From IMG/VR virus record IMGVR_UViG_3300028025_003418, positions 1-39,849 of that record: a DNA stretch of 39,849 nt. One strand, written 5' to 3'. How positions within the stretch are numbered: the stretch's first letter is position 1; every line of letters begins with the position of its first letter. Below the pieces are notes generated by a model. It was not told the origin of the DNA, made no database searches, and saw nothing but the letters and a program-made list of their open reading frames with translations. The stretch is from a virus. Positions 29,795 through 38,667 of the stretch are shown one piece after another. The position numbers and the translations under genes are program-made.

Positions 29795-29931
29795 TACTCT
29801 TTGGACTTGAGTTTGTTAAGCATTTCTTTACCCCAAGAAACCTTCTCAGAACTGGCGTTCTTAATGCCAGCGTAGAAGCCTCCAAGGAAGGCTAAGACAA
29901 TTGCCGTAAGAGATAGAAGAATTGTAAACAT
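29794..29931 (-). CDS. small membrane protein, 45 aa
   Basis: A single N-terminal transmembrane segment (MFTILLSLTAIVLAFLGGFY) is followed by a basic, soluble tail ending LKSKE. It begins one base after the preceding stop (TAATATG) and its stop overlaps the next ATG (TAATG), so the gene is placed exactly between two structural genes with no spare sequence. The function is unknown; it might help ejection or lysis. Confidence 0.6.
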   Translation of the reverse strand: MFTILLSLTAIVLAFLGGFYAGIKNASSEKVSWGKEMLNKLKSKE

Positions 29932-29932
29932 A

Positions 29933-30322
29933 TTAGTTTTGAATGGTAAAATCTGAAAGTGTGCTGTTCACAATTACATACAGCAATTGAGATGAACTGT
30001 TGTTTGCTGACGAGTAGATGGCAGGGAAACCCCAAGATGCAGATGTGCCATCCCAGATTCCAGCAAAAGAACCTGTACCAGCAAGTATACCTGCGTTTGA
30101 GATGCCACAAGCGGTTCTGTTTGAATCAGTACCTGTGTCCCAAGCGTATTGAACCATAGAAGCCAAGGCGTTAGCCAGAGCCTTATCCTTGGTAACCATA
30201 GGGTTAGCCGCAGAAGCCATAGAAGCGTTCTGGATAGCCGCAAGTTGGTCAGCGGATATCTCGTTTCCGACTTCCAGCACATCGACTGGAATCATTACAC
30301 CTGTAGAAACATTGATACTCAT
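29933..30322 (-). CDS. small virion-like protein, 129 aa
   Basis: The protein begins MSINVSTGVMIPVDVLEV and is rich in Ala, Ser and Thr. The middle (SADQLAAIQNASMASAANP) is helical. It ends SDFTIQN. The start MSI[SN]VS[AT]G and the SDF[ST][VI] ending are shared with the protein at 30498-30806, so the two may be paralogues. Its position between gp11-like and gp12-like genes suggests a tail or capsid decoration role. Confidence 0.55.
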   Translation of the reverse strand: MSINVSTGVMIPVDVLEVGNEISADQLAAIQNASMASAANPMVTKDKALANALASMVQYAWDTGTDSNRTACGISNAGILAGTGSFAGIWDGTSASWGFPAIYSSANNSSSQLLYVIVNSTLSDFTIQN

Positions 30323-30498
30323 TAAGCGATAGAATCCTCAATTGCTGTATTTAATTCTGTCAAAGTTTTACCAAAGAACATCTGAACGCCAGCAACACAA
30401 TTAAACTGTTGCTTGTCTTCAACTTCACCAATGACAGTTGTTTTTCCGTCAAGAGTAAATCCAGCAAATCCTTTATATGGTGCAAGAATAGTATTCAT
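30322..30498 (-). CDS. small virion-like protein, 58 aa
   Basis: The protein starts MNTILAPYKGFAGFTLDG and ends AIEDSIA. It shows a strand pair (KTTVIGEVEDKQQF) followed by a C-terminal helix. Both ends overlap neighbouring genes as TAATG, so it is placed tightly in the structural operon. No family was recognised. Confidence 0.6.
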   Translation of the reverse strand: MNTILAPYKGFAGFTLDGKTTVIGEVEDKQQFNCVAGVQMFFGKTLTELNTAIEDSIA

Positions 30499-30806
30499 TA
30501 GATTACTGAAAAGTCTGAATTGTTGTTTATAACTCTAATACTAAATGCGTGTGCGGCATTTAAATTCATACCTGTAAAATATACTGTATTCCCAGATTGA
30601 ACAGCAGAAGCGTTATATACTCCTGTAGTGGTGTTTACAATTCCCCAGTTTCCAACTCCAATATTAACAATCATTCTTGGAAGGGTCGTACCCCACGCAA
30701 AGCCCATAGCGGCATTAGGTCTGTCTATAGAAATGACTTCAGAGGCAATAATGTTTGCCTTTTTTAAGTCAACAGAATCAGTTCCTGCTGAAACGCTAAT
30801 ACTCAT
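30498..30806 (-). CDS. small virion-like protein, 102 aa
   Basis: The protein begins MSISVSAGTDSVDLKKAN and ends NNNSDFSVI. It has beta-strand-like patterns (RMIVNIGVGNWGIVNTTTG). It shares its ends with the 129-residue protein at 29933, which suggests a duplication. Both ends overlap neighbours as TAATG. It may be a capsid-decorating or tail protein; function is not shown. Confidence 0.55.
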   Translation of the reverse strand: MSISVSAGTDSVDLKKANIIASEVISIDRPNAAMGFAWGTTLPRMIVNIGVGNWGIVNTTTGVYNASAVQSGNTVYFTGMNLNAAHAFSIRVINNNSDFSVI

Positions 30807-31108
30807 TAGACAGTACTGATTGTGATATTGATAGCAGGTGTACCAGAGTTAGCCACAGCGTGAAGAACGCCTTGATAGTTATCAATCGAGAACTGTGACT
30901 GCGGAGGAAGAACAATACCAACTGTATCGGTAGCGTTACCCATAACCTGCACAGTTTCTGTAGCAGATGTATTCTGGATAAGCACGATAATACGCTTAGT
31001 AGTAATGTTGGTAGGCAGGGCAAGCACTTCAATTTTAGTAGTGCTTAGTGCTACTTGAGTAGTCGTAAAACTACGCAAGAACGGAGATGATGTTGAGATG
31101 ATTGCCAT
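30806..31108 (-). CDS. small virion-like protein, 100 aa
   Basis: The start MAIISTSSPFLRSFTTTQVA at 31108 follows TAATTTT after the upstream stop, as for two other genes here; an earlier in-frame ATG lies inside the upstream gene. The protein looks all-beta: KIEVLALPTNITTKRIIVLI, then VQVMGNATDTVGIVLPPQSQ and a C-terminal NITISTV. It resembles capsid-decoration or small tail proteins. It could be a head-decoration protein given its place after capsid genes. Confidence 0.55.
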   Translation of the reverse strand: MAIISTSSPFLRSFTTTQVALSTTKIEVLALPTNITTKRIIVLIQNTSATETVQVMGNATDTVGIVLPPQSQFSIDNYQGVLHAVANSGTPAINITISTV

Positions 31109-31112
31109 AAAA

Positions 31113-31880
31113 TTAGTAAGTGCGTGACATATTGATTTTGCCGAACTGAGCCTGCTGGCGTAGGAACTTGTCGTATTCCTGTTCAAGAACCATAGCCGCT
31201 TTTTGCTCAATAACTGTAGCCTCGTTAATCATAGTCTCAGAGACGAACCAGTTAGCCGCAGAACCCCAAGCCATAAATGAGCCAAAGATATACGGAATCT
31301 CGACCTTGCTCCACAGCGTAGGATGCGTGTTAGGGTTCTGCCCAACTGAAGTCGAGTTCGCAAGGCAGATATAAAAATTACCAGAATGAGGCTTACCTTG
31401 CACAGGCGTTAAAGAGCCAGTACCAGAGCCAGAGTCGAAATAGATTTGGCTGTCCTTATAATAAACCACATTGGCTTCATAAGGGTCACCATTAAGTTGA
31501 GGGCATTTCTGTCGATACAGGTAAGAACCTGTTGCGATGATGCTAGGAAGAACAATGCGAATCTCAGAACCATCGTTGTAAATCTGATATTCAAGTTGCT
31601 TTGCTCTTGTGGTGTCCTGTGGATTCTTATTCCACACACCAAGAATTTCAGAGGCATCAGCGGATGGAACAAAGTAGTTCGTCCCGCTTGCGTCTTGTGA
31701 GGTCGTGAAATCTACGATACGGCAGATGTCAGACCATTGATTTGATTCCCAAGCCTCACGGAGTCGTGATTGGGAGAAGTCACGGAACTGAGCAAATGTC
31801 TCGTCCGTGATATTGTGGCGGTCACCACCAGAGTATTGAAGTGCGTCAAACAGCACTTGGCTGAAGTCAGTAGTTCTCAT
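31113..31880 (-). CDS. tail tubular protein A / gp11-like adaptor, 255 aa
   Basis: The protein begins MRTTDFSQVLFDALQYSGGDRHN, a pattern seen in podovirus adaptor proteins that bind the portal and begin the tail. The N-terminal half is helical and the middle is strand-rich (DGSEIRIVLPSIIATGSYL), with a long helix near the end (ATVIEQKAAMVLEQEYDKF). It lies just before the small virion genes and the gp12-like gene, as in related phages. It overlaps the 121-residue gene by ATGA. Confidence 0.65.
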   Translation of the reverse strand: MRTTDFSQVLFDALQYSGGDRHNITDETFAQFRDFSQSRLREAWESNQWSDICRIVDFTTSQDASGTNYFVPSADASEILGVWNKNPQDTTRAKQLEYQIYNDGSEIRIVLPSIIATGSYLYRQKCPQLNGDPYEANVVYYKDSQIYFDSGSGTGSLTPVQGKPHSGNFYICLANSTSVGQNPNTHPTLWSKVEIPYIFGSFMAWGSAANWFVSETMINEATVIEQKAAMVLEQEYDKFLRQQAQFGKINMSRTY

Positions 31881-32242
31881 CTGATAAGTGTTCCATTCGC
31901 TGTGAATATTGCACCATTCACACAGGCTTTTTTAGCGTAATTTTTAACCGCAGTTTCTGGGTTATCTTTAAGAAATTCTCGCATAAATGTTTTATCTTCC
32001 CAGCACTCATAACCAAGGCGTGTACCCCAGTAATGCCACGCTTGAACAGGAATTGATGCGATTTTCTGACCTACACCCTCAATGGCTCTATTTTCATTGA
32101 ATCTGTCAAAGTGACCAGCCTGTTTTGCAACAGCCTTCATCTTGACTTCTTCTTGTCTCCAGCCACGGAGGAGTTCCTCCTGCACCCTCGATTGAAGGTG
32201 AGGAGGAATGACCTCTGCCAGACTCTTAATTAAGTCTGACAT
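31877..32242 (-). CDS. hypothetical structural-operon protein, 121 aa
   Basis: The protein is helical (SDLIKSLAEVIPPHLQSRVQ) with a tryptophan-rich centre (VQAWHYWGTRLGYECWED) and a short C-terminal strand. No family was recognised. It lies directly after the major capsid gene and overlaps the gp11-like gene by four bases, so a head-completion or capsid-associated role is plausible. Confidence 0.55.
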   Translation of the reverse strand: MSDLIKSLAEVIPPHLQSRVQEELLRGWRQEEVKMKAVAKQAGHFDRFNENRAIEGVGQKIASIPVQAWHYWGTRLGYECWEDKTFMREFLKDNPETAVKNYAKKACVNGAIFTANGTLIR

Positions 32243-32248
32243 CCTCGA

Positions 32249-33280
32249 TTACGAAGCGAAGTCGAACACACCGAAGGCAAGCGGGTTGTAGACGCAAAGT
32301 CCAGCAACTGCTTCAATCATTCGGGCTTCACCACCACCAGCGTTAGGCAGGGCAGTCACACCAGCGACATTGCCACCATAACGGATTTCCACTTGGTCGA
32401 ACGGAATGACATAACCACAAGTGGTCTTGCCAACGCCAGAAGCGACTTGGAGGAAGTGTGAAGGGTGAAGACGGAGTTTACCGAAATCGCCTTCAAACAC
32501 ATCGACAGACGAGATATACGACTGGGAATCAGACTCTCTGTTAAGAGTGCGGATAGCAGTCATAGGGGCTGTGCCTGTACCTTGGGATGTGGTGTAAGCG
32601 AGGTTTGTGAACGCTCTCTTAAGACCAGAACCGCAGAGAAGGTCGAAGTCACGATACTGACCAGTTTGTGTGTAGATACCTGTGAGGACATCTTGGACAT
32701 GGGTTTCAGTAAGGGTGGCAGTCGTAGCCGTTGTGTTGCGGTTAGCCGCAGGAGTAGCGAACTGTGTGTCGTAAGGAAGAACTGTGTCAACTGAGCCAGT
32801 AGGCTTCAGCCACTTATCCAAACCACGAGTGATGTAAGGAACTGAACCAGTGTCCAACTGAGCACCCTGCGTACCGCAGAATGTGGATTCCATATCACGC
32901 TTGATGGCTTGGATGCCCTTAGCGACATTGTTCGCCAGTTCATCACGCACACCAGCAACAGTCGAGATATCCTGCGTAAGCGGGGACACACGGACTGAGC
33001 GTCTGAAGATTTGGATGTAGTTAGAGAGTTGAGCACGATAGACTGTTCCACCATCCTTGACATAGTTTTCATATGTCGTGACATCTGCACCATCAATCGT
33101 GCCAGTTGTCTTAGGAGTCGGGAGTCTGTCAGCCTGCCACTTGAATTCGGTATTTCCGGGTTTGCTTCCCTTCTTAGCCATCGATGTGAAAGGAGTATCC
33201 TTTGCATCAACGAGAGCGATGAGGTCAGCGAGTTCTTCTCTCTTACCAGACGAGAAGGAGGGTTCTGTGAGATTAGCCAT
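32249..33280 (-). CDS. major capsid protein, SU10/DUF5309-like, 343 aa
   Basis: The N-terminal region (LADLIALVDAKDTPFTSMAK, then KPGNTEFKWQADRLPTP) fits the DUF5309/SU10 type major capsid family, an HK97-fold group. The middle has IKRDMESTFCGTQGAQ and the C-terminal part CGYVIPFDQVEIRYGGNV with a terminal helix region VAGLCVYNPLAFGVFDF. It forms the capsid shell. It follows the scaffold gene and is preceded by TATAATACTATG, which gives an AT-rich start but no Shine-Dalgarno. Confidence 0.82.
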   Translation of the reverse strand: MANLTEPSFSSGKREELADLIALVDAKDTPFTSMAKKGSKPGNTEFKWQADRLPTPKTTGTIDGADVTTYENYVKDGGTVYRAQLSNYIQIFRRSVRVSPLTQDISTVAGVRDELANNVAKGIQAIKRDMESTFCGTQGAQLDTGSVPYITRGLDKWLKPTGSVDTVLPYDTQFATPAANRNTTATTATLTETHVQDVLTGIYTQTGQYRDFDLLCGSGLKRAFTNLAYTTSQGTGTAPMTAIRTLNRESDSQSYISSVDVFEGDFGKLRLHPSHFLQVASGVGKTTCGYVIPFDQVEIRYGGNVAGVTALPNAGGGEARMIEAVAGLCVYNPLAFGVFDFAS

Positions 33281-33303
33281 AGTATTATATAGGGTTTAGG
33301 GGA

Positions 33304-34320
33304 TTACAGGAATCTATTAGCGATAATAGAAGAGAGGTCATCACGATTTCCGTTAGCACTAAAACGCTTTGAGGCTTCCTTTGCTCGTGCTTCCTTTTCG
33401 GGAACATAGGCAGGGGTTGCTGTACGCTTAGGTTGAGCAGGGGCTGTTCGGTTTGTGACTGTAGTAGGACGCTTTGCAGAAGCCTCACGGCTCTTAAAAC
33501 CTCTAATATAGTCACCCAGCACCATCTTGTAATCTGGGAATCTGGTAATTTCTGGGAAGTGCTGAAGGAATGATTCAGCGATTTGTCTCTCGCTAGAACT
33601 TCTGTCCTTCCACCACGGATACTCCTTATTAGCCACTTGTTCAACTTGAGTATAGTTCTCAAGGTACTTGGCTCGTGCAGGAAGATGTTCTTCAAGAGCG
33701 TCAAGGGCTTTAACCTTAATGCTACGAACTTCTTCAGCGGAGTACTCCACTTCATTACCATCTTTTCCAGTTACTGTTGCACCATCGGGATTCATTTCGC
33801 ACCAGCGTCTAATCTGCTTGGCTTGTTCAGCCTCACGAGTCACTTCTTCAAGTGTCTTCAGATTTGAATAAGGGTTGTCTGACTTTGGAGTCTGTGCTGG
33901 CTTGTTAGCCTCTTGCGACAGTCTCTCCACTTCAGATTTAAGCCTATCCACTTCTGCTTCTGCTTCTCTCCGTTTTGCGGAAAGTTTATCAATGCGTTTC
34001 TTTACTCCCTTTGGCAGTCCACGCTCAAATTCAGTATCATCAGACTTGGTTTCTTCGGTTTCCTCGGAGTCTTCTGACTGTTCTTGGTCGCTTTCTGTAT
34101 TGGATTCTTGTGAAAGAACTTCACTATCTTCTTCGGATGTCGCTTGACCATCCGTCTCAGTCTGTTTCTCGGAGTCTGAGTTCTCCACTACTTCCTCGCC
34201 TAGGAAGGTCTTGCTTACGATATCTGCAAGATTATCTTGATTAAAAGGCTTGGCGTTGCCTTCATTTATCGTGGGGTTATTTGATTCCGTCCCAAGGTCG
34301 GATTGATTTTCTGTATTCAT
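33304..34320 (-). CDS. scaffolding protein, 338 aa
   Basis: The protein is highly acidic in the first 105 residues (runs of Glu, Asp, Ser and Gln), followed by a coiled coil (about 107-145, with KKRIDKLSAKRREAEAEVDR) and a basic C-terminus ending SSIIANRFL. This layout and its place immediately upstream of the major capsid gene are typical of phage scaffold proteins, which guide capsid assembly and are then removed. The basic C-terminus probably binds the capsid protein. A promoter-like element lies about 40-70 bp upstream of the start. Confidence 0.8.
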   Translation of the reverse strand: MNTENQSDLGTESNNPTINEGNAKPFNQDNLADIVSKTFLGEEVVENSDSEKQTETDGQATSEEDSEVLSQESNTESDQEQSEDSEETEETKSDDTEFERGLPKGVKKRIDKLSAKRREAEAEVDRLKSEVERLSQEANKPAQTPKSDNPYSNLKTLEEVTREAEQAKQIRRWCEMNPDGATVTGKDGNEVEYSAEEVRSIKVKALDALEEHLPARAKYLENYTQVEQVANKEYPWWKDRSSSERQIAESFLQHFPEITRFPDYKMVLGDYIRGFKSREASAKRPTTVTNRTAPAQPKRTATPAYVPEKEARAKEASKRFSANGNRDDLSSIIANRFL

Positions 34321-34360
34321 TAGAGAAAGGTCTAAAGTCCTATATTACTATAAGCAGGGT

Positions 34361-34389
34361 TTTGTATTAGTCCCAGAACTAGAAGTCAA
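34361..34389 (-). promoter_or_regulatory. promoter candidate upstream of the scaffold gene
   Basis: On the minus strand TTGACT (34389-34384) is followed after 17 bp by TACAAA, with CTAATAC across the -10. The same TTGACT...TAATAC layout is found at 5014 and 5385. An internal promoter would raise expression of scaffold and capsid. The gap 34321-34452 contains no gene. Confidence 0.4.
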
Positions 34390-34452
34390 TTTCAGTATAA
34401 TTCTTGTGTTAGCAAGTTCATTCTACTGATTGTACCTATTCCGTACGAAACA

Positions 34453-34695
34453 TCACTCTGGAGGTCTTCCAATGTCCTTAAGGACGGCATCTCTGGTATT
34501 AAAGAGAACATCCTTAAAGGAGTTCAAAGCCTCAGCCCTACCGCAATGGTAAGCCCTGTCTTCACCTCGGTTATCTTTTTGGAGTGCATATGCAGTCTCT
34601 GCCTCAATGGAGGCATCAAGTAGCATAATGGTTGCTTTCCATACAGGGTTGTCTTTTTCAAACCCAAATCCTTGCAAGATTTCTTGAGGGAACAT
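34453..34695 (-). CDS. hypothetical protein, 80 aa
   Basis: A mostly helical protein (MFPQEILQGFGFEKDNPVWK) with a helix rich in Ala and Glu in the centre (MLLDASIEAETAYALQKD) and a second one ending KDIGRPPE. Small proteins of this kind often lie between portal and scaffold genes in podoviruses. No specific function can be given. It starts three bases after the portal stop. Confidence 0.6.
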   Translation of the reverse strand: MFPQEILQGFGFEKDNPVWKATIMLLDASIEAETAYALQKDNRGEDRAYHCGRAEALNSFKDVLFNTRDAVLKDIGRPPE

Positions 34696-34698
34696 AAA

Positions 34699-36891
34699 TT
34701 ACTGCTGTTGGGCTTCTTCAGCCTGTTGGATTTGACCTTGGATTGCTGAAGCGGCTTGTTGACCAACAGGTGTCACTCCTGTGCGACCAATCTGCTTGTT
34801 TTGCTGTTGGCTAACGCTCATCTGAAGGTTCTTTACATAGTTATCAACCAAAGCACGGAAATGCTGGTCACCCTGCATCTGCTGTTGAGCCTTGGGGTTC
34901 TTGCCCATAATGTCTTGCAGGTACTGCAACTTGGTCTGGGCTGTCGGGTCGTTCTCAACATAGTTAGCCTCGTTGCCAAGCATCATCAAGCCAATGTCAG
35001 ACTGGATGTCCTTATAAAGCATCTGAGACGCACTAGCCTGCTCCACAATGAGGTCTTTAGCCTTATCTGGGTCGATAGCCTCAATAGCCGCACGAACCAA
35101 CTTACTCTTATCAATAATGCCAGCAGAGTCCAAAGGCATAACGAACTGCATAATTGCTTGCAGTTTCTGCATAACAAAGTCGGTGTCGATTTCACGGACA
35201 TCGTACTTAATCTGGAAGTCGAACTGATTGCTGATAGCCGACATATTCTGGGGCATCGGCTTGTTAGTGATGGATTCGATTTCAGCAGGGTCGAGGTACT
35301 GCAAGCACAGGCTGAACATCATATTGAAGCACTCGCTCCACACATCCAACCAGTTGTTTACGACATACTGCTGGGTAACTTGCGTTCTTTGTGGCTGGAT
35401 ATTCGGATGATAGATGCCGAAATAAGCGGCGTGGTTTTGCTCAACGATATTGATGAGATTGAACGCAGTCTGTGTTTCACTCTGAGGAGGAGACATAAAC
35501 TTATAGTCATCTGCCGTAGTAACAGGTAAGTGAATTCCAGGTGCAATCTTATTGATACCTCCAAGTCGTTTCTTGACAAGGATAGGAGGCATAGTCGTAA
35601 ACGCTGTGCGGTCACGAATAGAGTCGTGCTGTGCCTTGATTTCAAACTGGTCAGTCATTGCCACCTCTGGAACGCCTCTAGATTCTTGAATAGGTCTACG
35701 GAGGTGCTCTCTGCGGTAGATGACAAACGGATACTTATTATGGGCGTAGCCAAGCAATTCGTGGCTTGCGTAGATGTCACTGCCTGCACGAGGGCAGAAA
35801 ATAGTGCAGTAAATGCCCTGTGAGCCATCTTCATTGATAAGTCGGCTGTAAGCATACACGACCTCAATGAGATGCATATTGCGATTAATCTGGTAGTTAA
35901 TCAGCGTAGCCGCTGGCAGAATGTTCGGGTCGTGGAAGTTAGTGCGGAGTCCAGCAACTGAAACTGCTTGATTGACAAAGTCTTCTCCCCATCCATATTG
36001 GGCGGCTTGAGAACGAATCTCCATTTCCGTCATAAAGACTCGTCTGAAGATGACTCTTGCATCCTGTATATTGATGGTTTCTGGAGGGAACGAAATCTCG
36101 TCAAATGGTTTTAGTGCAACGACTGAAGGAAGGTTCTTAGAGGTATACTTCTCTGGAATTTGAGCCTTGCCTTCTTCACGCAACTCACGAACAGCCTTCT
36201 TGACATCTTTTGGGTCAACATCTGTTAGGTACTGAGAGATAAGGTCGATAGCATATTGCTCCTGCTCTGGATTCATAATGGCAGTTGCCAAATCCTTAAG
36301 TGACGAGCCAGACTGCATAGCCTGCTGGCTTAGTTGAGCAATTTCATCTATACGGATAACTTGATAACGCAGGGCAGTTTCTTGCTCCCACATAATATGA
36401 AGACCAGACCAGCCGTATTGCTGTGTGTACTGACCAAGCAATTCAGCCTCTGAACGCAATTCCTGTCGCATCTTTGATTGAGTCAGCCAGTCCATAAGGA
36501 CATTAGCCGAACCAGCAAAGTCATAATCGTTGTATTCAGTACCCTTGACCTTGACCTTACAGCGGTCAAATGTGGTCATCAACATAGCAACAATGTCGTT
36601 GATTGTTCGGTCAACTAGACGGCAACGAACATCGGAAGCACCTTCAAACGGAAAAGCGGCATCACCTTCTAGGCGGGATTCGCTGTGCTTTTTGCCGTCA
36701 GAGGTCTGACCAGCCCATCTGGAGAGACGAATGTCATCATTCTCCATAATATTGGCTACATTACCGCCATTTTGCGTGGAGCGATTGTATTCCTGCCAAA
36801 GATAAGGAATATCTGGGGTACTAGAAGCGTACACCAGTTTATCTTGGTTAGGGTTATACTTTGTAGAAAGATTGTTCTTAGTTATGCTCAT
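34699..36891 (-). CDS. portal protein, 730 aa
   Basis: Length and sequence fit podovirus-type portal proteins: a polar N-terminus, GDAAFPFEGASDVRCRLVD near residue 75, a helical region around 150 with GQYTQQYGWSGLHIMWE, the crown/stem regions, and a Gln-rich C-terminal tail (from about residue 690). Portals form the 12-subunit ring at the unique capsid vertex through which DNA is packaged and ejected. It lies after the terminase and a small HTH gene, whose end it overlaps by 14 bp, and before the scaffold and capsid genes. Confidence 0.82.
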   Translation of the reverse strand: MSITKNNLSTKYNPNQDKLVYASSTPDIPYLWQEYNRSTQNGGNVANIMENDDIRLSRWAGQTSDGKKHSESRLEGDAAFPFEGASDVRCRLVDRTINDIVAMLMTTFDRCKVKVKGTEYNDYDFAGSANVLMDWLTQSKMRQELRSEAELLGQYTQQYGWSGLHIMWEQETALRYQVIRIDEIAQLSQQAMQSGSSLKDLATAIMNPEQEQYAIDLISQYLTDVDPKDVKKAVRELREEGKAQIPEKYTSKNLPSVVALKPFDEISFPPETINIQDARVIFRRVFMTEMEIRSQAAQYGWGEDFVNQAVSVAGLRTNFHDPNILPAATLINYQINRNMHLIEVVYAYSRLINEDGSQGIYCTIFCPRAGSDIYASHELLGYAHNKYPFVIYRREHLRRPIQESRGVPEVAMTDQFEIKAQHDSIRDRTAFTTMPPILVKKRLGGINKIAPGIHLPVTTADDYKFMSPPQSETQTAFNLINIVEQNHAAYFGIYHPNIQPQRTQVTQQYVVNNWLDVWSECFNMMFSLCLQYLDPAEIESITNKPMPQNMSAISNQFDFQIKYDVREIDTDFVMQKLQAIMQFVMPLDSAGIIDKSKLVRAAIEAIDPDKAKDLIVEQASASQMLYKDIQSDIGLMMLGNEANYVENDPTAQTKLQYLQDIMGKNPKAQQQMQGDQHFRALVDNYVKNLQMSVSQQQNKQIGRTGVTPVGQQAASAIQGQIQQAEEAQQQ

Positions 36892-37060
36892 TTTTAATAA
36901 AGTTTTGTAAATCGTCTCTGAAATAGCGTTGTTTGCCGTTTTTTGTCTTATAAACTCTTACAACACCACTGTTAGTAAGTTCTTGTAGTTTCCTTCTTGT
37001 CAAGCCAATAAACATTAAAGCCCGCTTTCTTGTCAAAAGGTATGGAAAGTATATTTGCAT
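36878..37060 (-). CDS. MerR/excisionase-like HTH protein, 60 aa
   Basis: The protein has LMFIGLTRRKLQELTNSGVV followed by VYKTKNGKQRYFRDDL, the pattern of small helix-turn-helix proteins of the MerR/excisionase (HTH_17) type: recognition helix and wing. It starts in a TAATG overlap with the terminase stop. In this place it might act as a small terminase-like or packaging-regulating factor, since no clear small terminase is seen; this is inference only. Confidence 0.6.
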   Translation of the reverse strand: MQIYFPYLLTRKRALMFIGLTRRKLQELTNSGVVRVYKTKNGKQRYFRDDLQNFIKNEHN

Positions 37061-38667
37061 TAGTAACTTCCTCCTCCATTGCCCTTAAAGGACTTTGCAC
37101 TCAAATACTCTGGATTCATAATCATTAAATACCTAAGACAGTCGATAGGGTCTTTTGTAGCACCTTTTTCTCCGTCAAGACCTGTCCATTCCTTAATGCA
37201 GTATATAAGGTTCTGGCAGTTATCTGAGATGTATAGTTTTGGCTTGTTAAGCGGTGAAAGTTCTTGGCTGTAATCATAAGCAAAGCCATCATTGATTAAT
37301 GACACGCCTTGTTCAATTCTAACCCCAGCCGCTGGCTGAAAGTGCATTGGCTGTTCTCCGTCATCCAACATATCTATCAGAGTGACCCCTCCGTCCTCCG
37401 TCACAGCCTTTGAACCACCCGCACGAGGGTCAATGTACCTGTCCGTAATCGCCTCGTCTCCTTCAAGGCTTAGAATGAGACTTTTGTACTCCGCAAGAGA
37501 GCGTCCTGCACCATTACGCTGAGCAGTACCCATCTTTCCGTCTGGGTCAGCAGAAGGTAAAGCCCATTCACCTTCAGACGAGTCTGGAAACTCTCGATAT
37601 ACATATATACTTCCGTCTTCAGCCACCCTAAGCCATAGCATAAACCAGTTTCTTGCCCCAGCAGGGTCAACCACCATATAATTAGTGCCTTCGACTGGTA
37701 TGTTTTCGTGTTTAACGATGTTAACCTCTGGATTAAACCTTGGGAACTGGTTTCCGCTGATATTGTCAGCCCATCCGTAGGCTCTGATTTTGACTTCATA
37801 AGGTTTTTTGCCCAAAAGCGTCTTTTTTAACTGCTCAAAAGGGTTATAAGGGTTAAGTTGGCTATGAAACCACATAACACCAGCAGGTCGTATATAGGAC
37901 TTAGCCTTATATGGCATAGTTCCTCGTGGGCATCCAAGAACATTGATATTATCTGGTAGCAATGGAGACGGCTTGCTTTCAATTATCTTTGCTCCACTGA
38001 CATATTCCTTAACAACTGAACTATATCCTGTAATTGGGGTGAATGTAACTATGAGTTTACCGCTTCTTGTGACAATACGATAGCGTAGCGTCTCAATCCA
38101 GTCCAACGGCACGAGTTCATCGCACCAGATGAGGTCAACTTCACCACCTTCAATGACATCTCGCTTCTGGGCGTAGTTCATAAAGATGCATTGGCTTTTA
38201 TTAGGAAGGATGAATGTATTGTCCGAAAAGCCATTCTTCTGCGTGTACGATACATTCTGAATCTTGTTCTTACGGAGTTCCTTGAACTCAGCAGGCAAGT
38301 ACTTGTGAATAATAGGCTGTTGCATCTGGATGCTCGACTGATTTGTCGTGTGCAAGCACCATACTCTTGCGTTCTCCATATTGCACAGCGTCTGGACTAC
38401 CCGCTTAGCCGCCCACTCAGTCTTAGAAGCACGATTGCCACCTAGGACTAGAATCTCATTGTTTGTTTTTATAATCTCATCGGCTTCCTTCCAGTGCGGT
38501 AGGTCAAAGCCGTGACGATATGGGTCTTTCTTTTCAGCAAGAATTTTGTCCTCACGGAGATTAAGAATTTCAAGCGTCTTTTGTTCTCCTACCTTCTCAA
38601 CAAGCCTTTTGATATCATCTCCAGATGGGGTGATTAAAATAGGATGAGGGGTAGGACTGAAAGCCAT
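37060..38667 (-). CDS. terminase large subunit, 535 aa
   Basis: The ATPase domain has Walker A GGNRASKT (76-83), Walker B VDLIWCDE (177-184) and the coupling motif IVTFTPITG (206-214). The nuclease domain has VVDPAG near 327, RYIDPRAGGS near 406 and KDPIDCLRYL near 510, which carry the acidic metal-binding residues. The enzyme cuts and translocates phage DNA into the prohead. It begins the packaging block of the late operon, preceded by small unknown genes and followed by the HTH gene and portal. Confidence 0.9.
   Translation of the reverse strand: MAFSPTPHPILITPSGDDIKRLVEKVGEQKTLEILNLREDKILAEKKDPYRHGFDLPHWKEADEIIKTNNEILVLGGNRASKTEWAAKRVVQTLCNMENARVWCLHTTNQSSIQMQQPIIHKYLPAEFKELRKNKIQNVSYTQKNGFSDNTFILPNKSQCIFMNYAQKRDVIEGGEVDLIWCDELVPLDWIETLRYRIVTRSGKLIVTFTPITGYSSVVKEYVSGAKIIESKPSPLLPDNINVLGCPRGTMPYKAKSYIRPAGVMWFHSQLNPYNPFEQLKKTLLGKKPYEVKIRAYGWADNISGNQFPRFNPEVNIVKHENIPVEGTNYMVVDPAGARNWFMLWLRVAEDGSIYVYREFPDSSEGEWALPSADPDGKMGTAQRNGAGRSLAEYKSLILSLEGDEAITDRYIDPRAGGSKAVTEDGGVTLIDMLDDGEQPMHFQPAAGVRIEQGVSLINDGFAYDYSQELSPLNKPKLYISDNCQNLIYCIKEWTGLDGEKGATKDPIDCLRYLMIMNPEYLSAKSFKGNGGGSY

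Noticed and set aside
33284-33289. Perfect TATAAT directly before the capsid gene start
   Set aside because: It lies 3 bp from the ATG and no -35 is seen at 16-18 bp (TTCCTG or similar only), so a promoter is unlikely.
34756-35529. 257-residue plus-strand open frame
   Set aside because: It lies wholly antisense to the portal gene, which has the family pattern throughout; no start signals of its own.
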